Below are positions 7,112 through 14,781 of a stretch of 18,963 nt of DNA, in pieces. The notes beneath the pieces were generated by a model. The model was not told the DNA's origin. It made no database searches and saw only the letters and a list, made by a program, of their open reading frames with translations. The stretch spans positions 1-18,963 of the forward strand of contig CAJBLW010000334.1 of the NCBI GenBank assembly GCA_903953985.1, written 5' to 3'. How positions within the stretch are numbered: position 1 is the stretch's first letter; each line of letters opens with the position of its first letter. Made by a program: the position numbers and the translations under genes. This stretch comes from an uncultured Burkholderiales bacterium. Its GTDB lineage: Bacteria > Pseudomonadota > Gammaproteobacteria > Burkholderiales > Burkholderiaceae_C.

Positions 7112-8590
7112 ATGGGTCTGCGCACCGGCAAGCAATACATCGAATCTCTGCGTGACGGACGCCATGTCTATCTGGAGGGCCACAAGGTCAAGGACGTGAC
7201 GGTCGACCCGCGGCTGGGCCTCACCGCGCAAACCGTGGGCGAGCTCTACGACATGCAGCACGACCCCGAATTCCGTGACCTGCTGACCATGGATGGCCCC
7301 GATGGCGAGCGCATGCCCGTCGCCTGCATGCAGCCCAGGACCATTGCCGACCTGGCCCGCCGACGCCAGGCTATGAAGGTCTGGTCCGACGCTACTTGCG
7401 GGCTGTTCGGGCGGACTCCCGACTTCATGAACGTGGGAATCGCCACGCTGGCCTCGGCCGCCTCGGTGTTCGACAACTCGGCCAGCGGCCGTGCGTTGTC
7501 CAGCAACGTGTTGGCCTACTACAACCGGCTGTGCCGTGAAGACATCACCATGACGCACATCCAGGTCAACCCGGCGGTGGACCGCTCCAGGCAGGTGTTC
7601 CAGCAGGCCAAGGACATCGCGCTGAAGATCGTCAAGGAAACTGATGCCGGCTTCTACGTCAACGGCATGCGCCTGGTAGGCACGCTGGCTCAGTTCGCCA
7701 ACGACATCGTGGTCATGCCCTCGGTGGTGGTGAACAACGACGACAAGGCCGGCGACTATGCCTTTGCCTTTGTCACGCCCGTGGCCGCGGACGGCGTGCG
7801 CATCATCAGTCGCCCATCGGTGGTGCCGCAGAACCCCGGCCACTTCCTGGACCACCCGCTCTCGCTGCAGTACGACGAAGGTGACGCGGTGATCGTCTTC
7901 GAGAATGTCTTTGTGCCCTGGGAGAATACCTTCATATTCCGCGACCCGTCCATGTGCAATGCGGTCTACAAGCAGACCTTCCTCGCCGAAAATTACTCCC
8001 ACCAGACCATGACGCGCGCGCTGGCCAAGGCCGAGTTCATGGCGGGCCTGGCCTGCAAGATGGCCGCAGCCACCAAGGTGGACGTGTTCCCAAACGTGCA
8101 GAGCCAACTGGCCGAGCTGCTCATCCACGTGGAGACGCAGCGCGCGCTGCTGATGCAGAGCGAGCAGCTGGCCGTGCCCACCGGCTTTGGCACCGTAGCG
8201 CCCAGCAAGATGGCGCTGCAGGCCGCGCAGCTGCACTTTTATGAGCGCTACGCCGGCATGATCGACTGCGTGCGCACCATCGGCGCGGGCAACCTGATCG
8301 GCGTGCCCTCGTATGCCGAGCTGAGTGGAGAGATCGGCCCACTGGTCAAGGAATACATGGGCACGGCCACGCTGGAAGCCGACGAGCGCATCCAGCTCAC
8401 GCGCCTGGCCGCCGACGCGTCCTTCTCTGCATTCTCGGGCCGCCAGGCGCTGTACGAGCGCTACTACCAGGGCGACCCGGTGCGCAAAACCTGCAGCTAC
8501 TTTTTTGACTACCCCAAGCAGGAACTCACCAGCCGCATCGACCGCGTCCTGGAGAAGCAGCGCAACAAGGCGCGCCAGCTCGGCGGCTGA
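7112..8590 (+). CDS. HpaB-type FADH2-dependent aromatic monooxygenase (oxygenase component)
   Basis: Two-component flavin monooxygenase, 492 residues, in the 4-hydroxyphenylacetate 3-monooxygenase / chlorophenol 4-monooxygenase family. It would hydroxylate a phenolic ring using reduced FAD diffusing from a partner reductase. AGGAA eight bases before the ATG fixes the start. The HpaB N-terminal domain covers about 1-270 with the typical RTPDFMN (101-107) and THIQVNPAVDRS (148-159); the acyl-CoA-dehydrogenase-like helical C-terminal domain covers about 280-480. The likely reductase is the fused protein at 11266. The gene starts the longer + operon behind the tandem operators. The phenolic substrate cannot be assigned: this family covers hydroxyphenylacetate, chlorophenols, nitrophenol and others. 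Confidence 0.9.
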   Translation: MGLRTGKQYIESLRDGRHVYLEGHKVKDVTVDPRLGLTAQTVGELYDMQHDPEFRDLLTMDGPDGERMPVACMQPRTIADLARRRQAMKVWSDATCGLFGRTPDFMNVGIATLASAASVFDNSASGRALSSNVLAYYNRLCREDITMTHIQVNPAVDRSRQVFQQAKDIALKIVKETDAGFYVNGMRLVGTLAQFANDIVVMPSVVVNNDDKAGDYAFAFVTPVAADGVRIISRPSVVPQNPGHFLDHPLSLQYDEGDAVIVFENVFVPWENTFIFRDPSMCNAVYKQTFLAENYSHQTMTRALAKAEFMAGLACKMAAATKVDVFPNVQSQLAELLIHVETQRALLMQSEQLAVPTGFGTVAPSKMALQAAQLHFYERYAGMIDCVRTIGAGNLIGVPSYAELSGEIGPLVKEYMGTATLEADERIQLTRLAADASFSAFSGRQALYERYYQGDPVRKTCSYFFDYPKQELTSRIDRVLEKQRNKARQLGG

Positions 8591-8640
8591 TCCCGCCCCC
8601 GACACCGCCATTCACCCAAAACCTTCTCAAAGGAACCCTC

Positions 8641-9597
8641 ATGAAACTCGGAACCATCCGCCTGAACGGCAAGCAAGTCACCATCGCCCGCGTGGACGGC
8701 AACCAGGCCGTGGCCGTTGACGTGCACGACATGGAAGACCTCATCATTTCCGGAAACGCGGGCCTGGACAAGGCCGCCCATGCCATCGAGGCGGCAAGGG
8801 CGGGCAAGGCGCCCATCATTGACGTGAGCGCTGCCGACTGGCTGGCGCCCAACCCACGCGCCTCCAAAATTCTGGGCTGCGCGGTGAACAACAATGAGCT
8901 GAACCAACGTGCCTTCCGCCCGATGAAGTCGCCCATGTTCTTCACCAAGGGCCGCTCGGCCCTGACCGGCCACAACAAACCTATCGTGCTGCTGGAGCGC
9001 CATGGTCGCTCCATCCCGGAGCCCGAGCCTGTCGTCGTGTTCGGCAAGCTGGCCAAGGACGTGCCGCAGGAAAAAATCATGGACTACGTCTTTGGCTACA
9101 CGTTGACCAATGATGTGACCGCCAGCGGCATCAAGTTCGGCGAGGACTCCATCGCGCTGAACATGGACCCGAAGTTCACCGCCCCGCACCACTTCGCCTG
9201 GCGCGAGCGGTTCGGTGACAACGACAACTACGTCTACTTCGTCTACCACGCCCGCTCCAAGGCGGCTGACACCTTCGCCGCAATGGGCCCCTGGCTCACC
9301 ACCAAGGACGAGGTGAAGGATCCGAACAAGCTCACGATTCGCGGCTACGTAGACGGCGACATGTACTGCGAGGACAGCACCGCCAACTACTTCTTTCCGG
9401 TGGAGCGTGTGCTCCACGAGGCGAACCTGTGGTTTACGATGGAACCGGGCGATTGCGTGCATTGCGGCACGGCGTCTAAGGGCACCCCGAAGCACCCCAA
9501 GGGCAACATCGGCACCTTCCTGTCGGGCTATGCGAACACCGAGGTCGAGGTTGAAGGCCTGGGCCGCCTGTTCAACACCATCGAAAACCGCAAGTGA
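8641..9597 (+). CDS. Second FAH-family enzyme, probably a decarboxylase/isomerase-type member
   Basis: A 318-residue FAH-fold protein with AAAGGAA seven bases before the ATG. Metal-ligand candidates are Glu127 and Glu129 in EPEPVVVFGK and Asp158 in YTLTNDVTAS. Where the upstream paralogue has DFANYELH, this protein has VNNNELN, so the catalytic Asp/His pair of true hydrolases appears to be lost (Asn88 in place of His). That fits a non-hydrolytic role such as isomerisation or decarboxylation of a ring-opened oxo-acid, but the alignment was made by eye. It has low overall similarity to the FAH protein at 4084, so it is not a recent duplication. It lies 50 bases after hpaB and 14 bases before the ABC ATPase, within one operon. 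Confidence 0.8.
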   Translation: MKLGTIRLNGKQVTIARVDGNQAVAVDVHDMEDLIISGNAGLDKAAHAIEAARAGKAPIIDVSAADWLAPNPRASKILGCAVNNNELNQRAFRPMKSPMFFTKGRSALTGHNKPIVLLERHGRSIPEPEPVVVFGKLAKDVPQEKIMDYVFGYTLTNDVTASGIKFGEDSIALNMDPKFTAPHHFAWRERFGDNDNYVYFVYHARSKAADTFAAMGPWLTTKDEVKDPNKLTIRGYVDGDMYCEDSTANYFFPVERVLHEANLWFTMEPGDCVHCGTASKGTPKHPKGNIGTFLSGYANTEVEVEGLGRLFNTIENRK

Positions 9598-9611
9598 ATG
9601 AGGCAAGGCAA

Positions 9612-10415
9612 ATGAACCTGACGCCCAAGGTCGAGATCGACCGCATGACCTACCGCTACTGGATGGAGCGCGAGGAGCGCGAGTTCGTTGCCTTCGCGGA
9701 TGTCTCGCTCAACATCGCCGAGGGCGAGTTCGTCTGCATCTGCGGCCCAAGCGGTTGCGGCAAGACGACTCTGCTCAACATCGTTGCGGGCCTCCTGACC
9801 TATGACGAGGGCAGCCTGCGTGTGGGCGGTGTGCGCGTCAATGGCCCGGGTGTCAGCCGCTCGATGGTGTTCCAGCACGCCAGCCTGCTGCCCTGGCGCA
9901 CCGTGGCCGGTAACGTGCGCTACGGGATGGAGATGCAGCGGCGCTTTGACCGCAAGACCATGGACGAGCGCACAGGGCAGTTCGTCAGGATGGTGGGCCT
10001 GGGCGGCTTTGAAAGCAGCTACCCTTCCGAGTTGTCCGGCGGCATGCAGCAACGGGTGAATCTGGCGCGTGCGCTGGCCACCGACCCGGAGGTGCTGCTG
10101 CTGGACGAGCCATTCGCCGCGCTTGACGCGCAGACGCGGGAGCTGATGCAGTCCGAGCTGCTGAAGATCTGGTCGCGCGCTGGTAAGACCGTGCTCTTCA
10201 TCACCCACCAGATTGACGAGGCAGTGTTCCTGGCCGATCGCGTGGTGGTGATGGGCACGCGGCCGGGCCGCATCAAGGGCGAGTTTGAGGTGCCCTTCGA
10301 GCGACCGCGCTCGCTGGCCCTCAAGCGTGCCCCGGCGTTCCTGGCCACCTGCGACCAGATCGCTGGACTGATCGACAATGAAGCCGCGCGCATCAACGTG
10401 GTCAGCACGGATTGA
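9612..10415 (+). CDS. ABC importer ATP-binding protein, SsuB/TauB-like
   Basis: ATPase subunit, 267 residues from the ATG at 9612; an in-frame GTG at 9594 overlaps the previous stop and has less support, while GAGG lies eight bases before the ATG. All motifs are present: Walker A GPSGCGKTT (45-53), Q-loop in VFQHASLLPW (Gln89), signature LSGGMQQR (141-148), Walker B VLLLDEP (161-167), D-loop at ALDAQ, and His199 in ITHQ. The phrasing is that of the nitrate/sulfonate/taurine ATPases. It should act at the inner membrane with the permease immediately downstream (13-base gap) and the binding protein at 5073. Confidence 0.93.
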   Translation: MNLTPKVEIDRMTYRYWMEREEREFVAFADVSLNIAEGEFVCICGPSGCGKTTLLNIVAGLLTYDEGSLRVGGVRVNGPGVSRSMVFQHASLLPWRTVAGNVRYGMEMQRRFDRKTMDERTGQFVRMVGLGGFESSYPSELSGGMQQRVNLARALATDPEVLLLDEPFAALDAQTRELMQSELLKIWSRAGKTVLFITHQIDEAVFLADRVVVMGTRPGRIKGEFEVPFERPRSLALKRAPAFLATCDQIAGLIDNEAARINVVSTD

Positions 10416-10428
10416 TTGGATACATGTC

Positions 10429-11256
10429 ATGACGCAAACCTTCTCCCCTGATGACGCGCCGGTGATCGCTCCACGCCCTCGCGCCATCAGCTTCTACCGC
10501 CGCCATGAAGCAACCATCTTGCCGGTGGCCGGCATGCTCACTGTGCTGGCGCTGTGGCAGCTGTGCTGGAGCATGAAGTGGATATCGCCGCTGTTCTTCA
10601 GCGGCCCTTCGGCCATAGCGGCGAAGTTCATCGAGCTGGTGTCAACCGGCGAACTTCAGCGCAACGCTCTTTTCAGCGGCCGCAGTTTCGTGGCGGGCTT
10701 CGTGCTGGCCATCCTCGTCGGCGTGCCGCTGGGCATCGCCATCGGCTGGTATCGGCGGCTCAACCTCGCTCTGAACCCGCTGATCAATGCCTTTTATGCC
10801 ACGCCGCGCATCGCGCTGTTCCCGCTGATCATCATCTGGTTCGGCATCGGCAGCGGCTCGGCGATCTTCCTGGTGTTCCTGGCGGCAGCCATGCCGATCC
10901 TCATCAACACCATCGCCGGCGTGCGCAACATCGACGCCGACCTGCTGCGCGCCGCGCGTGCCTTCTGCGCCACCGACCGGCAGATCTTCCTGACCGTGGC
11001 CATGCCTTATTCGGTGCCCTTCATCCTGACGGGCGTGCGGCAGGCTGTGGCGCACGGTCTGATCGCGGTGATCATCGCCGAGCTGACCGCTGGCAACCAG
11101 GGCATCGGCTTCATGATTTCTTACGCCGGCCAGACCTTTGCCACCGACACGCTGTTGGTGGGCGTGCTGCTGACCTCGTTTGCCGGCATGTTTCTCGGCT
11201 GGATCACCGAGCGGCTGCAGGGCTACTTCCAGCGCTGGCGTCCGGCGCAGAAGTAA
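10429..11256 (+). CDS. ABC importer permease, SsuC/TauC-like
   Basis: Inner-membrane permease of the BPD-transport (binding-protein-dependent) type, 275 residues from the ATG at 10429. An in-frame upstream ATG at 10378 lies inside the ATPase gene and is not preferred. A cytoplasmic N-terminus is followed by a helix near residues 30-48, then hydrophobic segments such as FVAGFVLAILVGVPLGIAIG and FLVFLAAAMPILINTI. The EAA-like loop lies at NIDADLLRAARAFCATDRQIFLTVAMP. It ends 10 bases before the reductase gene, so an importer subunit and a monooxygenase reductase are co-transcribed. Confidence 0.92.
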   Translation: MTQTFSPDDAPVIAPRPRAISFYRRHEATILPVAGMLTVLALWQLCWSMKWISPLFFSGPSAIAAKFIELVSTGELQRNALFSGRSFVAGFVLAILVGVPLGIAIGWYRRLNLALNPLINAFYATPRIALFPLIIIWFGIGSGSAIFLVFLAAAMPILINTIAGVRNIDADLLRAARAFCATDRQIFLTVAMPYSVPFILTGVRQAVAHGLIAVIIAELTAGNQGIGFMISYAGQTFATDTLLVGVLLTSFAGMFLGWITERLQGYFQRWRPAQK

Positions 11257-11265
11257 GGTACCGCC

Positions 11266-12348
11266 ATGAACCTGCCAAAGATCGACCCACGCGAGCTGCG
11301 CCAGGTGCTGGGCGCCTTCGTCACCGGCGTGACGGTGATCACCACCATCGATACGGCCGGCCTGAGTCACGGCCTGACAGCCAATTCGTTCAGCTCGGTC
11401 TCGCTGGACCCGCCGCTGGTGCTCTGGAGCCAGGCACTCACCGCATACAGCCACCCGGTGTTCCGAGACGCCGAACGCTTTGCCGTCAACATCCTGGCGG
11501 ACGACCAGATCGACGTGTCCAACCGATTCGCCACGGCAGGTGCGGACAAGTTCAGCCTGACGCGTGTGCGCGTCGGGCGAGGCGACGTGCCGTTGATCGA
11601 AGGCTGTTCGGCCTACTTGGAGTGCCGCCGCGTCGTGGGCTACCCGGCAGGCGACCACATGATCTTCATCGGCGAGGTGGAGTGCATCGAGCGCACTGGC
11701 CGCCGCCCATTGGCCTTCGGCAGCGGCAAATACCTGATCGCGCAGCCGCATGACTTTGGCATGCTGTCGGCGGACCAGGCGTCTTCAAATCGCTCACGCC
11801 TGCAGGCGGTGCGCCTGGCCACGCACGCGGCCGTGGAATTGTCGGCGCAGCTTGACGAGACGATCGGCCTGGCGGTGTGGGGCAACCATGGGCCCACCGT
11901 CGTGCACTGGGAGTTGTCCAAGCAGCCGGTAAGCCTTAACCTGCGCGTGGGTGCAGTGCTTCCGATGCTCGGGTCGGCGACAGGGCTGGCCTTCGCGGCC
12001 TGGCTGTCGGCGGCAGAGACCAGTGCATTCGTCGCTGCGGACCTGGCTTTGGCCGGTGGCGCCACGAGCCCGTCGGCCGTGCACGACAGCGAGTCGCTGG
12101 AGACGGCTCTTACAGGCATCCGGGCTTCAGGGCTGGCCACGTTAACCACGGTCTCCAACTTCTCGGACCGCTCGGCCGACTCGGTCAACGCCATTAGCGC
12201 ACCGGTGTTTGATCGCTGCGGCCGGATCCTGCTCGCGATGACCGCGCTGGGTGAAAGCGACAAACTCGACATCAGCCCTGAGGGCCGCGTCGCCCGGGCG
12301 CTGAAGACCTGCGCCACGCAGCTGACCCGGAGCATCGGCTCGCGCTGA
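11266..12348 (+). CDS. Flavin reductase fused to an IclR-type effector-binding domain
   Basis: A 360-residue two-domain protein. Residues 1-160 are an HpaC/DIM6-type NAD(P)H:flavin reductase: GAFVTGVTVITT (16-27), LTANSFSSVSLDPPLV (37-52), and GDHMIFIGEVE (129-139). Residues 180-360 resemble the C-terminal ligand-binding domain of IclR regulators: LRVGAVLPMLGSATGLAFAAWL, then IRASGLATL, then ISAPVFDRCGRILLAMTALG. There is no helix-turn-helix between them, so it should not bind DNA. Ordinary HpaC proteins stop at about 170 residues. It likely supplies FADH2 to the hpaB-like oxygenase, with the extra domain sensing the aromatic substrate and gating the reductase. The C1 reductase of Acinetobacter baumannii hydroxyphenylacetate hydroxylase is a precedent for an effector-stimulated two-domain reductase. 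The TAAGG upstream supports the start. Confidence 0.85.
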   Translation: MNLPKIDPRELRQVLGAFVTGVTVITTIDTAGLSHGLTANSFSSVSLDPPLVLWSQALTAYSHPVFRDAERFAVNILADDQIDVSNRFATAGADKFSLTRVRVGRGDVPLIEGCSAYLECRRVVGYPAGDHMIFIGEVECIERTGRRPLAFGSGKYLIAQPHDFGMLSADQASSNRSRLQAVRLATHAAVELSAQLDETIGLAVWGNHGPTVVHWELSKQPVSLNLRVGAVLPMLGSATGLAFAAWLSAAETSAFVAADLALAGGATSPSAVHDSESLETALTGIRASGLATLTTVSNFSDRSADSVNAISAPVFDRCGRILLAMTALGESDKLDISPEGRVARALKTCATQLTRSIGSR

Positions 12349-12393
12349 CGTACTGACGCCTCTACCCGATTGCCTTTTACAAAGACTTTGTTG

Positions 12394-14046
12394 ATGAACA
12401 CCATTCAAACGCAGGTGCTGATCGTGGGCGCCGGCCCCGTCGGCCTGACTCTGGCCATGGACCTGGCGCAACGCGGCGTGCAGGTACTGGTTGCGGAGAT
12501 CCGCCACCAGGGGGAGCTGCCCAACGTTAAGTGCAACCACGTCTCTGCTCGCTCGATGGAAATCTTCCGCCGTCTCGGCGTCTCCGCGAAGGTGCGTGAT
12601 GCTGGGCTGCCGCCTGACTACCCCAACGACGTGGCCTATCGCACCAGCGTGACTGGCGCAGAACTCTCGCGCATCCCCATCCCCGCGCGCAAGGACCGCT
12701 ACACCGCCACCGGCGGGCCGGACACGGGCTGGCCCACGGCCGAGCCGCCGCACCGCATCAACCAGATCTACCTGGAGCCCCTGCTCTTCGCCCATGCGAA
12801 GGCCTCGCCCAACCTCACCATCCTCAATCGCACGCGCATCGACGATATGGAGCAGGACGTTGACGGCGCGTGGGCCAACGGCATCAACCTGGATGACGGC
12901 GGAACGCTGCGCATTCGTTGCGACTATTTGATCGGCTGCGACGGAGGCCGCTCCATGGTGCGCAAGAAGATCGGCGCGCAGTTGCACGGCACCGACGTGG
13001 TCGGCCGCGTGCAGTCCACGTACTTCCGCGCACCCGCTCTGCTCGGCCTGCTCAAGCATGCGCCGGCCTGGGCCACCTTTGCCTATAACACGCGGCGCTG
13101 CGGCAACGTCTACGCGATCGACGGCAGGGAAACCTGGCTGCTGCACAACTACCTGCACGCCAGTGAGATGGACTTCGAGGCGGTGGACCGTGACTGGGCC
13201 ATCCGCGAAATACTCGGCGTCGACAAAAAATTCGAGTACGAAGTCATCTCAAAAGAAGACTGGATCGGCCGCCGCCTGGTGGCCGACCGCTTCCGCGACC
13301 GGCGCATCTTCATCTGCGGCGATGCCTCGCACCTGTGGATCCCCATGGCGGGCTACGGCATGAATGCCGGCATTGCCGACGCGATGAACCTCTCGTGGCT
13401 GCTGGGCGCACGCATCCAGGGCTGGGCCACCGACGCCGCGCTGGACGCCTACGAGGCCGAACGCCAGCCCATCACCGAGCAGGTGTCCAACTTCGCAATG
13501 AACCATGCCATCGCCCTGCAGCGCGAACGCGAGGGTGTGCCTCCTGCCATTGAGGCGCGGGGCCCGCAGGGAGATGCGGCGCGCAAGACGGCCGGGCAGG
13601 CGCTGTACGACCTGAACGTCCAGCAGTACTGTTGCGCGGGGTTAAATTTCGGCTACTTCTATGACCACTCGCCGGTGATTGCCTATGACGGCGAAGCCGC
13701 GCCGGCCTACAGCATGGCGAGCTTCACACCTTCCATCGTGCCGGGCTGCCGCACGCCGCACTTCTGGCTGGGTGACGGGCGTTCGCTTTATGACGCACTG
13801 TCGGCGGGCTTCACGCTGCTGCGCACGGACCGCACAGTGAACGTCGACGCGTTGCTGGCGGCGGCAAAGCAGCGCGGGGTGCCGCTGGCCGTGCTAGACA
13901 TCTCGCCTGAAGATGCCGGGCCTGTGTACAACCGCGCGCTCGTGATCTCGCGCCCCGACCAGCACGTGGCCTGGCGTGGTAATACCGTTCCCGACGATTC
14001 GTTTGCTCTCATTGACCGCTTGAGAGGGGCTGAAGCGCCGGCTTGA
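12394..14046 (+). CDS. Class A FAD-dependent aromatic hydroxylase (MhpA/phenol-hydroxylase-like)
   Basis: Single-component flavoprotein hydroxylase, 550 residues from the ATG at 12394; a TTG at 12370 is an alternative, and upstream AAAGA is only a weak ribosome site. FAD is bound by GAGPVG (12-17), the DGGRS motif at 183-187 marks the NAD(P)H/FAD DG site, and GDASHLWIPMAGYGMNAGIADA (309-330) is the second FAD motif. A thioredoxin-like C-terminal domain, as in phenol hydroxylase and MhpA, fits residues about 400-550. The length equals MhpA (about 554). It would ortho-hydroxylate a phenolic acid or further hydroxylate the HpaB product. It is the last gene of the + operon; its stop is 26 bases from the convergent DUF1028 gene. 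Confidence 0.9.
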   Translation: MNTIQTQVLIVGAGPVGLTLAMDLAQRGVQVLVAEIRHQGELPNVKCNHVSARSMEIFRRLGVSAKVRDAGLPPDYPNDVAYRTSVTGAELSRIPIPARKDRYTATGGPDTGWPTAEPPHRINQIYLEPLLFAHAKASPNLTILNRTRIDDMEQDVDGAWANGINLDDGGTLRIRCDYLIGCDGGRSMVRKKIGAQLHGTDVVGRVQSTYFRAPALLGLLKHAPAWATFAYNTRRCGNVYAIDGRETWLLHNYLHASEMDFEAVDRDWAIREILGVDKKFEYEVISKEDWIGRRLVADRFRDRRIFICGDASHLWIPMAGYGMNAGIADAMNLSWLLGARIQGWATDAALDAYEAERQPITEQVSNFAMNHAIALQREREGVPPAIEARGPQGDAARKTAGQALYDLNVQQYCCAGLNFGYFYDHSPVIAYDGEAAPAYSMASFTPSIVPGCRTPHFWLGDGRSLYDALSAGFTLLRTDRTVNVDALLAAAKQRGVPLAVLDISPEDAGPVYNRALVISRPDQHVAWRGNTVPDDSFALIDRLRGAEAPA

Positions 14047-14072
14047 AGCGGCAGTCCATTGCGCTAATCTGG

Positions 14073-14777
14073 TTATTTTTTCAAATGGCGCGCTGTCCAG
14101 CCAGGGACGTGGTCCATGCGCCATTGCCACCACCTTGGCACGGGCTTGATGGCACGCTGTACGTAGTAAGGCACCATCGGGCTGAACCAGTCCCACAGGC
14201 GACGCAACTCGGCTTCAGGTTCGTCGTGCAAATCCACCCGCAGATCGACGACAGGAAAGGGCTGGTCACCATAAACCAACAGGGCCGCTGAGTTTTGCCC
14301 TTCGGGCTGCCCCCCGGCATCGCGCCCGGCCTCCACAGCGCGCACCAGCCTTTCGGCCAGTGCCTGATCGGTCCCATCTTCAAAGGCCTTGGCCATGGCC
14401 TTGACCACGCCTTCGCCCGCCAGCACATTGCCTGCAACGGCAAAGCCGTCTCCCACGATGTGTCCTGCCCAGACTGGGTTTTTTTCCCCCGTGAATGCGT
14501 GGGCACGCCCATACACATCCACCACCGCAATTTGACGTGTTTGGGGATAAGGGTCAGAAGCCAGCAATTCGTCGACGATTTTTTCAGCCGACAACGCTGA
14601 CGCCATCAACCGCTTCGCAATGGGCAACAAATAAGGGTTGGCCACTGCCTGTAGGGATGCCGCCCCGCGCTGGGGCACCACCACAGGACAACGCACACCC
14701 ACATTGGGGGAATATGTGGCGATGCCAACGCCGTATTCACCGGTTTTGGGGCAACGGGCAACGATTGAATATGTCAT
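14073..14777 (-). CDS. DUF1028 family protein (Ntn-hydrolase-like)
   Basis: A 234-residue protein beginning MTYSIVARCPKTGEYGVGIA, which is characteristic of the DUF1028 family; the segments VGVRCPVVVPQRGA and GEGVVKAMAKAFE fit too. Family members are predicted to have an Ntn-hydrolase-like fold but have no settled reaction; I assign none. GGAG seven bases before the ATG lies within the last codons of the upstream TTT binding-protein gene, so the two are translationally coupled (four-base gap). It is convergent with the FAD hydroxylase. Composition is intermediate between the acylase and the catabolic cluster. Co-location with a TTT binding protein suggests it acts on whatever that protein captures (inference). 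Confidence 0.85.
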   Translation of the reverse strand: MTYSIVARCPKTGEYGVGIATYSPNVGVRCPVVVPQRGAASLQAVANPYLLPIAKRLMASALSAEKIVDELLASDPYPQTRQIAVVDVYGRAHAFTGEKNPVWAGHIVGDGFAVAGNVLAGEGVVKAMAKAFEDGTDQALAERLVRAVEAGRDAGGQPEGQNSAALLVYGDQPFPVVDLRVDLHDEPEAELRRLWDWFSPMVPYYVQRAIKPVPRWWQWRMDHVPGWTARHLKK

Positions 14778-14781
14778 TCAT

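Noticed and set aside
7073..8611. A 512-residue open frame antisense to the hpaB-like gene
   Set aside because: It is a GC-rich shadow frame full of His/Val/Gly/Arg with no domain, and the + strand carries all HpaB motifs with a good ribosome site.
10554..11753. A 399-residue + frame across the permease and reductase genes
   Set aside because: It is rich in Arg/His/Ala/Pro with no domain and spans a gene boundary that the permease and reductase frames explain exactly.
14047..14072. Bidirectional terminator between the convergent hydroxylase and DUF1028 genes
   Set aside because: The 26-base gap has no stem that I can pair; the TTTTTT run belongs to the DUF1028 coding end.
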